6,302 nucleotides of DNA from an uncultured Clostridia bacterium (GCA_948664205.1 CAPNDH010000060.1:1-6302); one strand, 5' to 3'; shown: positions 1 to 5,478, numbered from the stretch's first letter. Numbers and translations are program-made. The notes: a model not told the origin generated them from the letters alone.

Positions 1-932
1 TCTGTTTTATAACCTAGTGTATCTAACATTTTACTTGCAAGTACTGCTGTTTTTAAACTTGATGCTACTACACTTGGTGCTAAGAATAGTCCTTGTAAAA
101 TTGATTTATTTATTCCTAGTGTTGGTCCTACTTCTTTTCCTTCTCCTGGTGCTGTTAGCCTTTCTCCTGCAAGCTCTATTAGGTCTTTTCTTCCTACTAT
201 ATAGGCTCCATTTGGTGCTATTCCTCCACCTAAGTTTTTAATTAATGATCCAACTGCTATATCTGCTCCTATTTCTATTGGTTCTACTTTAGTAACAAAT
301 TCACAATAACAGTTATCTACCATTATTATTACTTCTTTATCAACTTCTCTTATTGCTTTTATTACTTTTTCTAACTGCTCGATTGTTATACTTTTTCTTG
401 TACTATATCCTTTTGAACGCTGAATTTCTATTAATTTTACTTTACTTTCTTTTAACCTTTTTTGTATTTTTTCATAGTCAAAGTCATCGTTTACTAAATC
501 TATTTGGTCATAATTTACATTGTAAGATTTTAATGAGCTTGGGTTTTCCTTTATTCCTATTACTTCGTGCAAAGTATCATATGGCAAACCTGTTATACTA
601 AGCATTGTGTCTCCTGGTCTTAAAAATGCAAATAGTGCTACTGTTAGTGCATGTGTTCCTGAAATGAATTGACTTCTTACTAAGCTATCTTCTGCTTTAA
701 AAATTTCACTATATACTTTTTCTATTGCTTCTCTTCCAACATCTGAATACCCATAACCTGTTGTACTGTTAAAGTGAATATCTGATATATTATTATTTTG
801 AAATGCTTTTAATACTTTTAGAGAGTTATACTCGCAGGTATTATTTATTTCCTTAAATATATTTTCCACATCTTGTTCTGATTTTGTGCATAAGTTTTCT
901 ATTTCTTTACTTATTCCAAATTGTTCGTACAT
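1..932 (-). CDS. PLP-dependent methionine gamma-lyase family protein (YnbB / 'aluminum resistance protein' family), 3' end outside window
   Basis: The first 310 residues are present and the gene runs off the left edge; the family is usually a little over 400 residues. It is a cytosolic fold-type I PLP enzyme of the Met_gamma_lyase family (Bacillus YnbB, historically called aluminum resistance protein). Visible family signatures are TGYGYSDVGRE at about 58-68, SGTHAL at 91-96 with LRPGD at 104-108, IQRSKGYSTR at 170-179, VDNCYCEF at 205-212 (the Asp expected to contact the PLP pyridine nitrogen), and SLIKNLGGGIAPNGAYI at 229-245, where Lys232 is the likely Schiff-base lysine. The physiological substrate is not settled for this family; C-S lyase activity on sulfur amino acids is inferred from the name only. 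The ATG at 932 follows AGAGGA at 7 nt and sits behind an excellent promoter, so the start is secure. Confidence 0.9.
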   Translation of the reverse strand, partial: MYEQFGISKEIENLCTKSEQDVENIFKEINNTCEYNSLKVLKAFQNNNISDIHFNSTTGYGYSDVGREAIEKVYSEIFKAEDSLVRSQFISGTHALTVALFAFLRPGDTMLSITGLPYDTLHEVIGIKENPSSLKSYNVNYDQIDLVNDDFDYEKIQKRLKESKVKLIEIQRSKGYSTRKSITIEQLEKVIKAIREVDKEVIIMVDNCYCEFVTKVEPIEIGADIAVGSLIKNLGGGIAPNGAYIVGRKDLIELAGERLTAPGEGKEVGPTLGINKSILQGLFLAPSVVASSLKTAVLASKMLDTLGYKT

Positions 933-967
933 TTTTTATTCCTCTTTTCTTAAATTCAACTATTCAT

Positions 968-996
968 ATTATAGCATTGTACTATAACATTTTCAA
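968..996 (-). promoter_or_regulatory. Sigma-A-type promoter for the methionine gamma-lyase family gene
   Basis: On the minus strand TTGAAA (991-996) is separated by exactly 17 bp from TATAAT (968-973), with TGC just before the -10 (extended -10). Transcription would start near 961, giving a leader of about 29 nt that carries the AGAGGA ribosome binding site. The -35 begins only two bases after the terminator of the upstream gene, so the lyase gene looks like an independent unit. Confidence 0.8.
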
Positions 997-998
997 TA

Positions 999-1022
999 GA
1001 AAAAGACCCGAAGGTCTTTTTC
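999..1022 (-). terminator. Intrinsic terminator of the 61-aa membrane protein gene
   Basis: A perfect 10-bp stem (999-1008 with 1013-1022) closes a four-base loop. Read on the minus strand the loop is TTCG closed by C-G, the extra-stable cUUCGg tetraloop, and the 3' arm ends in TTTTTC. The hairpin overlaps the first base of the stop codon at 1022-1024. The stem carries A-runs and T-runs on opposite arms, so it could also stop transcription from the left. Confidence 0.8.
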
Positions 1023-1207
1023 TACCTAAAATATTTGCGATTTTTTACATTTAGCATGTTTATTATAATCCACGCTCCAAATGCTATATACCATATTGCG
1101 GGAACTTCGGTGGCATACATTATAGGTACTACAATGCACAGCCCCGCTAAGAGTATAGTTACTATTAAAGAAAAAATACAAAACGCTACAAAAAAACTTT
1201 TTTTCAT
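1022..1207 (-). CDS. Small two-helix membrane protein, unknown function (61 aa)
   Basis: I do not recognise this protein. It begins MKKSFF and has two hydrophobic segments, about residues 5-28 and 36-53, joined by a short loop containing an acidic residue and proline (ATEVPA), then a basic tail (NVKNRKYFR). The positive-inside rule suggests both ends are cytoplasmic. An AGAGAGG ribosome binding site lies about 7 nt before the ATG, and the gene has its own promoter (1270-1298) and terminator (999-1022), which strongly supports a real monocistronic gene despite its size. The opposite-strand reading frame over the same stretch lacks such signals. No function can be assigned. Confidence 0.75.
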   Translation of the reverse strand: MKKSFFVAFCIFSLIVTILLAGLCIVVPIMYATEVPAIWYIAFGAWIIINMLNVKNRKYFR

Positions 1208-1269
1208 ACCATTTACCTCTCTTTTCGTTTAATCGCTATTGTTAATTGGTTACAAATTTTACTATTAAT

Positions 1270-1298
1270 ATTATATAGCATTTTACATAAATTCGCAA
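1270..1298 (-). promoter_or_regulatory. Sigma-A-type promoter for the 61-aa membrane protein gene
   Basis: Minus-strand TTGCGA (1293-1298), a 17-bp spacer and a perfect TATAAT (1270-1275). The predicted start is near 1263, about 55 nt before the ATG at 1207. The rest of the 1208-1396 gap is plain AT-rich DNA between this gene and the divergent 49-aa gene; I see no clear operator in it. Confidence 0.65.
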
Positions 1299-1396
1299 TC
1301 TTTTTATTAAAATTTTACATTCTTACTTGTTTTTTCTTTATTTATATAGTAAACTATGATTATGAAAAATGAGAATTTAGTTTTGTGAGGTATGTT

Positions 1397-1546
1397 ATGG
1401 AGGAGAAAAAAAATAAAAAAATAGAAGTAGTTTCTGGTGGAAATGTTTTAAATATTTCACCTGTGTATGACCATATTGATATTGAGAAACCTAAAGATAA
1501 AAAAGAAAAGAAGAATGTTGTTATTCCTCAAGAAAAAAAGAAATAA
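1397..1546 (+). CDS. Small charged hypothetical protein (49 aa), the only plus-strand gene
   Basis: The frame opens with ATG at 1397 and stops with TAA at 1544-1546. GTGAGG lies 7-8 nt upstream as a ribosome binding site. The product starts MEEKKNKKIEVVSGGN, has a less charged core (VLNISPVYDHIDIEKP, about residues 17-32) and ends in a lysine-rich tail (IPQEKKK). It has no signal peptide or membrane segment and is probably cytosolic and largely flexible. A strong terminator hairpin begins 3 bp after the stop. An AT-rich region upstream contains TATGAT at 1355-1360, but I cannot pair it with a good -35. I do not recognise the family. The evidence for expression is the start site, the terminator and the non-random composition. 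Confidence 0.65.
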   Translation: MEEKKNKKIEVVSGGNVLNISPVYDHIDIEKPKDKKEKKNVVIPQEKKK

Positions 1547-1549
1547 TAG

Positions 1550-1580
1550 AATCTGATTAGGAGCATTTCCTAATCAGATT
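1550..1580. terminator. Shared bidirectional terminator between the 49-aa gene and the patatin gene
   Basis: A perfect 13-bp inverted repeat (1550-1562 with 1568-1580, loop GCATT) lies between convergent genes. On the plus strand it is followed by a T-rich run (TTTATTATTTC). On the minus strand the run after it is TCTATTATTTCTTTTTTTC. The patatin stop codon (1570-1572) and its last codons lie inside the stem. Confidence 0.85.
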
Positions 1581-2430
1581 TTATTATTTCTTTTATTTTA
1601 TCTAAATTTTCTATAACACAATTATATCCATACTTATAACATTTTTCTAGTTTATTTACATCTAATAAACCTACTTTATCTGTATATACATTTAACACCA
1701 AGTCACTCATTTCTAGGCTTTCTTCTGATATTTTGCTTCCCATTATATCTATTGTTTTCATTACTATGTCCATCAAATTACTATCTTCTGTTATTGGGTC
1801 GCTATCAAATTTTACTGCTATTACTTTGTCTGCTCCTTGTTTTTTTACTTCATTTACAGGAATATTATCTAAGGTACCTCCATCCATAAAGCTATGAACT
1901 TTATCTTTGCATGGGCTAAATACTGCGGGGAATGCGCTACTTGCTCTTACGGCTTTTCCTATGCTTGCATCTGTAATGTATTGTTCTTTATGTTCTTCTA
2001 CATTTGGAATTATATTTGTAAATACATATTCTTTTGAATTCATTATATCTACTGTTGGTATTACTAATGGCATTTTTATTTGTGATATATTTTCTATATT
2101 TCTTTTTTTGGCCATTTCGTTAAATATATTTTCTATGTTTTCTCCATTTCTTAGCCCTGTTATTGTCTTTTTTCTATTTTTTAAATACCCATGCAAGCCA
2201 GAAATAATTGGGTTTGCATTTACCCCTATTATTTCTTTTGCATATGTTTTAAATAGAATATATATGTAATAAGGTGAATAACCCATTGCATAAAGTGAAG
2301 CTATCATACTTCCACTACTAGTGCCTCCTATTATATCTACTTTTATATTATTTTCTTCTAATGCTTTTAAAACACCTGCATGTGCTATTCCTCTAATTCC
2401 TCCACCTGATAATGCTAAACCTAATTTCAT
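1570..2430 (-). CDS. Patatin-like phospholipase / RssA-type acyl hydrolase (286 aa)
   Basis: A cytosolic serine lipid acyl hydrolase of the patatin family. The sequence begins directly with the conserved strand and oxyanion loop (LALSGGGIRGIAH, residues 5-17). The nucleophile elbow is GTSSG at 36-40, making Ser38 the catalytic serine. The dyad aspartate is in DGGTLDNIPV, Asp183. RASSAFPAVFSP (about 163-174) is the usual conserved block before the Asp loop. The length fits the compact bacterial forms, and all catalytic elements are intact. There is no signal peptide or membrane segment. The ATG at 2430 has a near-ideal AAGGAGGT site 8 nt upstream. The family hydrolyses phospholipid or lipid ester bonds; the natural substrate here is unknown. 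It appears monocistronic, since a terminator (2550-2613) precedes it and a convergent terminator follows. Confidence 0.92.
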   Translation of the reverse strand: MKLGLALSGGGIRGIAHAGVLKALEENNIKVDIIGGTSSGSMIASLYAMGYSPYYIYILFKTYAKEIIGVNANPIISGLHGYLKNRKKTITGLRNGENIENIFNEMAKKRNIENISQIKMPLVIPTVDIMNSKEYVFTNIIPNVEEHKEQYITDASIGKAVRASSAFPAVFSPCKDKVHSFMDGGTLDNIPVNEVKKQGADKVIAVKFDSDPITEDSNLMDIVMKTIDIMGSKISEESLEMSDLVLNVYTDKVGLLDVNKLEKCYKYGYNCVIENLDKIKEIIKSD

Positions 2431-2500
2431 AAAAAAGAACCTCCTTAATATTTTCTAGTAATTAAAATTACAAGAAAATCTAAAAGGATGAATATTTATC

Positions 2501-2542
2501 TAGTACGGAGCTTTCCTTCGCTTCGCTCGGAAATTCCTACTA
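2501..2542. repeat. GC-richer imperfect hairpin, possible dispersed repeat
   Basis: Arms TAGTA-GGAG-TTTCC and GGAAA-TTCC-TACTA pair over 14 bp (one G-T wobble), with single unpaired C bases at 2506 and 2511. The 12-base loop contains a tandem TTCGC TTCGC. The block is clearly richer in G and C than the flanking AT-rich DNA. It lies in the leader region of the patatin gene, immediately beyond the terminator of the DUF4160-DUF2442 unit. It has no T-run, so it is probably not itself a terminator. It could be an RNA structure or a REP/MITE-like remnant. Confidence 0.5.
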
Positions 2543-2549
2543 TATAAAA

Positions 2550-2613
2550 AACCTCCTACATGTTTTACATATAGTATTTACAAATATTATATGTATAAAC
2601 ATTGTAAGAGGTT
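2550..2613 (-). terminator. 64-bp near-palindromic terminator of the DUF4160-DUF2442 unit
   Basis: The left arm (2550-2578) and right arm (2583-2613) are near-perfect reverse complements, interrupted by two mismatches and two single-base insertions, around the loop TACA. On the minus strand the hairpin starts 8 bp after the DUF2442 stop and its 3' edge runs into TTTTTT (2546-2551), as expected for an intrinsic terminator. The stem is much longer than usual, and the plus direction also ends in a T-run. Confidence 0.7.
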
Positions 2614-2621
2614 ATTTTTTA

Positions 2622-2861
2622 TTATTTTACTTTTTTACTATTAAAATACATATCCTCTGGGCAAACATCTTCTCCTTCTTCCCATTCTATCGTTTCTCCA
2701 CAAGCATGGACTTTTTTAAAATATTTATAATCTTTCAATTTAGAAAAACATTCATATTGTAAATTTGGTTTCATATCATATATCTTTTCTTCACCATTTT
2801 CATAAATTAGTAATAATTCATAATTTTCTAATACTTTTACATCTTTTATAATAGGTGTCAT
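2622..2861 (-). CDS. DUF2442 domain protein (79 aa)
   Basis: The whole protein matches the DUF2442 pattern: an N-terminal beta-rich half (IKDVKVLENYELLLIYENGE, residues 5-24, then YDM), and the diagnostic C-terminal segment IEWEEGEDVCPEDMY at about 58-72 (W, G-x-D, P-E-x-[LM]-Y). It has no membrane segment. The start at 2861 follows GGGGGA about 7 nt upstream and lies 12 bp after the DUF4160 stop, so the two genes are translated from one message. Function is unknown. The pairing with DUF4160 suggests that the two products act together. Confidence 0.85.
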   Translation of the reverse strand: MTPIIKDVKVLENYELLLIYENGEEKIYDMKPNLQYECFSKLKDYKYFKKVHACGETIEWEEGEDVCPEDMYFNSKKVK

Positions 2862-2873
2862 ACATTTTCCCCC

Positions 2874-3140
2874 TTATTTTAATGGTTCTATTTTAAACCC
2901 ATCTTTACCTTGAATAAATAGATCCCATAATTTTTTTAATTCTTCCTTATGTATTTCTATCCATGCTTGTAATAATTTTCTTTGACCATTTGGAAATTTT
3001 CCTTCTATAATATTTCCATTCAAATCAAATGTTGCTATATATTCATTATAAAATGCATGTATATGTGGCTTGTTATGTTTTATATTATCTCTAAAATACA
3101 TTCTAATATCTATACCATAAAATTTTGATATTGTTGGCAT
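2874..3140 (-). CDS. DUF4160 domain protein (88 aa)
   Basis: The protein opens MPTISKFYGIDIRMYF, the typical DUF4160 N-terminus, followed by the conserved PHIHA histidine motif at residues 25-29, a glycine/proline turn (IIEGKFPNGQ, about 44-53), a helix with W60, H64 and E66-E67, and the usual C-terminal KIEPL. I chose the ATG at 3140 over an upstream TTG at 3182 because a perfect AGGAGGT (3147-3153) lies 6 nt before it and family members begin with MPTI. It is the first gene of a two-gene unit with DUF2442. The biochemical role is not known; the paired histidines could be metal- or nucleic-acid-related, which is speculation. Confidence 0.87.
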   Translation of the reverse strand: MPTISKFYGIDIRMYFRDNIKHNKPHIHAFYNEYIATFDLNGNIIEGKFPNGQRKLLQAWIEIHKEELKKLWDLFIQGKDGFKIEPLK

Positions 3141-3153
3141 TTTTCTACCTCCT

Positions 3154-3182
3154 ATTTTAACATATTGTTTTATAAATTTCAA
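3154..3182 (-). promoter_or_regulatory. Possible promoter of the DUF4160-DUF2442 unit
   Basis: Minus-strand TTGAAA (3177-3182), 17-bp spacer, TAAAAT (3154-3159): good hexamers and ideal spacing. The -10 directly abuts the AGGAGGT ribosome binding site (3147-3153), so a start 6-7 nt downstream would remove part or all of that site. Either the true start is slightly different, or the unit is transcribed from further upstream. I see no terminator between the surface-protein gene and this unit. Confidence 0.35.
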
Positions 3183-3195
3183 CTAATTGGTAAAA

Positions 3196-5034
3196 TTAAA
3201 ATCCTGTTCTTGGCAATTTATTTTTTGACTTGTTGGTTATTTGTATATTTACTATTTGGTTATTTTCTATTATTTCTATTTCATATATTGTGCTATTTAA
3301 TTCGTAGCTTTCGTCTGTTTTCGTTTCTTTTATATAGTATTTTCCTTTTTCTAGTTTGTTTGTTATTGCTATTCCTTGTTCATTTGTTATTATTGTTTGT
3401 ACTACTTCATCTTTTTCATTTTTTATTTCGAATTCTACATTTGCAATTGGAGTACCTGCTTTTTTACCTGTTATTTTATTGTCATCTTCACTTAATTTTA
3501 TTATTTTTATTTGTCCTTTTATTTTTTCATTTTTTATTTCCAATTTTGTCTCTTTATTCCATTCTATTTTTAGTTTTATTTCTTCTTCTTTTAATACATA
3601 CTCTTCATTTGTTTTTACTTCTTTTATGGTATATGTTCCTATATCTAAGTTTTCAATTACCGCTTCTCCATTTTTATTTGTTACAAGTTTATTTATTAGT
3701 TCTTTTTTATCATTGTATAATTCGAATTCTATTCCTTCTAACCTTATTTCTTCATTTTCTGAATCTACTTTAACTACTTTTAAACTTCCTTTTTTACGAT
3801 TATTTTCTATTTCAATTTTGCTTGTTTTTCCCCATTGTAATAATACTTGTTCTACTTTTCCATTTAATATGTATTTTTCATCTACTTTAATTTCTTTTAC
3901 TTTTATTACTCCTGGTTCTAAATTATTTAGTTCTATAATTCCTTTCTTATTTGTAGTATATTCTCCTAATTTTTCGCCATTTTCTTTTGTTATTTTAAAA
4001 GTTACATTTGGAAGTGGATTTTTTGTTTCACTATCTATTTTTGTAAGTGATAAACTACAATTATTAGGGTCTACTTCCATATTAATACTTGTATTTGCTT
4101 TTTCATAACTACAAGTATATGTTACATAGCTTTGTGCTTCTGCAATTGAGCTTTTAGCAAAATATACTGGGCAGGTTTTTATTTCTGCATCTTGTATTTT
4201 TATTTCCATATTTATTTTTTCTTTTATATTTTTAGTTGGAATTGCTATTTTGAAATTTGAATTACTTAAATTTGAAACTTCTTTATTATTTGAATCTAAT
4301 ATTTTTGTTCCAGAAATAAAATTTTCTATTGATACTTTATAAGATTTTAAATTTTTATTAGCTGTTACTTTATAATTTTGAACTAAATATTCTTCTTTAT
4401 TAATTATTTCTACTTTTTTGTCTCCATTTTTGTTAATGGCTACTTGTGGCGCTTGATACTCTTCTTTTCCATTTATTCCATATTCATATAATGTTTGCGC
4501 TACATTTAGTGCTTTTTCTCCTCTCCTTTGTATTTCTTCTACTGTGTTTCCATCTACACTTCTATTTCCTAATATATATTTAGCTTTTGGCGCTACTCCT
4601 TCTGCATAACTATGAAGTGCAATTTTTGTTGCAGAATAAAAGTCATCATCACATTCTAAATTCCATTCTTTATAATTTGAGCCCATATATCCTTTACTTA
4701 ATATTCTCCAAATTACTGGATTTGTTTCTTTAAAAATAGTTCCATTGTATGCTCCGTATCCTGTTCCTACCCCTTCTTTTGCAGGCTCTATGCAAAAAGC
4801 TGGGTACCTATTTCCTGTTTCGGCATCTATGTAATATACATACCACACTATTTTATAACTCCATTTATTATGTGATGCCATCCAATATTCTACTAGGGAA
4901 TCACATTCATGATCTCCTTGTAAAAGTATTGTATCTCCTTCTTTTATATTTGCTTTTACTACATTTACATTCATTAATATTGTTAGTAATTGAATTATTA
5001 TTAATATTATACTTATTATTTTTGTTTTTTTCAT
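3196..5034 (-). CDS. Secreted surface protein: thioester-domain-like head, three Cna-B domains, LPRTG end without anchor (612 aa)
   Basis: Residues 1-28 form a signal peptide (MKKTK, long Ile/Leu core, ending VVKA-N). Residues about 33-190 resemble the Cys-Gln thioester (TQXA) domain of Gram-positive adhesins: AFCIEP with Cys81, GTGYGAY at 90-96, and ATKIAL at 135-140, where Lys137 replaces the expected Gln. A beta-rich linker domain (about 197-325) has Cys288, Cys308 and Cys326. Three tandem Cna-B domains follow, about 327-416, 417-507 and 508-606. Each has the likely isopeptide Lys (332, 422, 513), Glu (381, 472, 570) and Asn (411, 502, 601). The protein ends LPRTGF: a sortase motif with no hydrophobic segment or basic tail. 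The ATG at 5034 is preferred to 5094 because AAGGAG (5040-5045) precedes it and the signal peptide starts there. Likely role: adhesin or pilin-related stalk, secreted; anchoring uncertain. Confidence 0.85.
   Translation of the reverse strand: MKKTKIISIILIIIQLLTILMNVNVVKANIKEGDTILLQGDHECDSLVEYWMASHNKWSYKIVWYVYYIDAETGNRYPAFCIEPAKEGVGTGYGAYNGTIFKETNPVIWRILSKGYMGSNYKEWNLECDDDFYSATKIALHSYAEGVAPKAKYILGNRSVDGNTVEEIQRRGEKALNVAQTLYEYGINGKEEYQAPQVAINKNGDKKVEIINKEEYLVQNYKVTANKNLKSYKVSIENFISGTKILDSNNKEVSNLSNSNFKIAIPTKNIKEKINMEIKIQDAEIKTCPVYFAKSSIAEAQSYVTYTCSYEKANTSINMEVDPNNCSLSLTKIDSETKNPLPNVTFKITKENGEKLGEYTTNKKGIIELNNLEPGVIKVKEIKVDEKYILNGKVEQVLLQWGKTSKIEIENNRKKGSLKVVKVDSENEEIRLEGIEFELYNDKKELINKLVTNKNGEAVIENLDIGTYTIKEVKTNEEYVLKEEEIKLKIEWNKETKLEIKNEKIKGQIKIIKLSEDDNKITGKKAGTPIANVEFEIKNEKDEVVQTIITNEQGIAITNKLEKGKYYIKETKTDESYELNSTIYEIEIIENNQIVNIQITNKSKNKLPRTGF
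3217..4056 (-). repeat. Coding region for three tandem Cna-B domains
   Basis: Three consecutive units of about 90, 91 and 99 codons repeat the same plan: a first strand with a conserved Lys (TKID, VKVD, IKLS), a KNGE/KKGI/EQGI turn after an extended TTN, VTN or ITN strand, a glycine turn followed by a strand ending in KE, and a last strand ending in an Asn (IENN, IKNE, ITNK). The third unit carries an insertion of about 8 residues near ITGKKAGTP. The repeats are diverged at the protein level, so this is domain duplication rather than recent DNA tandem repetition. Confidence 0.8.
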
Positions 5035-5067
5035 TTTTTCTCCTTTTCTTCTCTTTTTTCGACAAAA

Positions 5068-5110
5068 AATAAGGACTGGATATATGGTTTTCATATATCT
5101 AGCCCCTATT
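5068..5110 (-). terminator. Strong hairpin after rpsR, terminator or attenuator before the surface-protein gene
   Basis: Two stacked stems separated by one mismatch (5078 against 5100): AATAAGGACT (5068-5077) pairs with AGCCCCTATT (5101-5110) using two G-U pairs, and GATATATG (5079-5086) pairs with CATATATC (5092-5099) around a five-base loop. On the minus strand it is followed by TTTT then GTC. It starts 18 bp after the rpsR stop and ends 33 bp before the surface-protein ATG. Because little room is left for a promoter downstream, it may act as a partial terminator controlling read-through. Confidence 0.75.
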
Positions 5111-5128
5111 TTATTTATTTTTTTAATT

Positions 5129-5410
5129 TTATTCAGCTGTGTATGGTAAAACTGCTATTTGTCTTGCTCTTTTTACTGCAAGAGTAATATCTCTTTGATG
5201 TTTTGCACATGCACCTGTTGCTCTTCTTGGTAATATTTTACCTTTATCATTTATAAACTTCTTTAATTGATCTGCATTTTTATAATCTAAAACAAGATTT
5301 TTGTCTGCACATAAAGGACAAACTTTTTTTCTTATTTTTCTAAACTTTGGATTGTAATCTTCATCCATATTATTATTTCTATTATTTCTTTTTTGTTTTT
5401 TATCTGCCAT
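5129..5410 (-). CDS. rpsR: 30S ribosomal protein S18 (93 aa), zinc-binding form
   Basis: S18 of the small ribosomal subunit platform, which pairs with S6. The core KFINDKGKILPRRATGACAKHQR (about 51-73) and the C-terminal AVKRARQIAVLPYT (78-91) are classic. It carries the C+ zinc-ribbon set Cys31, Cys34, Cys68 and His71 (CPLC ... CAKH). The N-terminal extension is rich in Lys, Arg and Asn and is poorly conserved in the family. The length is slightly above the usual 75-90 because of this extension. The ATG at 5410 follows AAAGGGGG at about 8 nt. It is third in the rpsF-ssb-rpsR operon, but is separated from ssb by an unusual 137-bp repeat-filled gap. rplI, a common next gene in Firmicutes, does not follow. 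Confidence 0.97.
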   Translation of the reverse strand: MADKKQKRNNRNNNMDEDYNPKFRKIRKKVCPLCADKNLVLDYKNADQLKKFINDKGKILPRRATGACAKHQRDITLAVKRARQIAVLPYTAE

Positions 5411-5427
5411 CTCGTTTTCCCCCTTTC

Positions 5428-5444
5428 CAAACTCGAAGAGTTTG
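5428..5444. repeat. Small hairpin just upstream of the rpsR ribosome binding site
   Basis: Perfect 7-bp inverted repeat CAAACTC / GAGTTTG around a three-base loop. It ends two bases before the AAAGGGGG site of rpsR on the minus strand. It could affect ribosome access or protect a processed rpsR message; no T-run follows, so it is not a terminator. Confidence 0.5.
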
Positions 5445-5449
5445 TACTA

Positions 5450-5478
5450 TTCATTATTCACTCTTCATTATTCATTCA
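5450..5478. repeat. Short direct repeats, period 14 bp
   Basis: TTCATTATTCA occurs at 5450-5460 and again at 5464-5474, separated by CTC, and a partial third copy (TTCA) follows at 5475-5478. It is low-complexity and non-coding, and belongs to the repeat cluster between ssb and rpsR. Confidence 0.7.

Noticed and set aside
17..601. Plus-strand frames over the methionine gamma-lyase gene
   Set aside because: They are mirror frames of the partial minus-strand gene, made of hydrophobic low-complexity sequence without start signals.
2445..2473. TTGTAA-17-TATTAA as the patatin promoter, with a small palindrome GTAATT-AA-AATTAC (2458-2471) as operator
   Set aside because: The -10 overlaps the ribosome binding site, the hexamers are only fair, and 6-bp arms of A/T-rich sequence are easily found by chance here.
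3141..3182. TTG at 3182 as start of the DUF4160 gene
   Set aside because: It lacks a ribosome binding site. The ATG at 3140 has a perfect one, and family members begin MPTI.
3165..4108. Long plus-strand frames opposite the surface-protein gene
   Set aside because: They are Leu/Phe/Ser-rich mirror frames of a Lys/Glu/Ile-rich AT-rich gene, with no ribosome binding sites and no recognisable domain. The minus frame has clear Cna-B domains.
5035..5094. Upstream ATG at 5094 as start of the surface protein
   Set aside because: It would add 20 residues before the signal peptide, lies inside the terminator hairpin and has no good ribosome binding site. The ATG at 5034 has AAGGAG and begins MKKTK.
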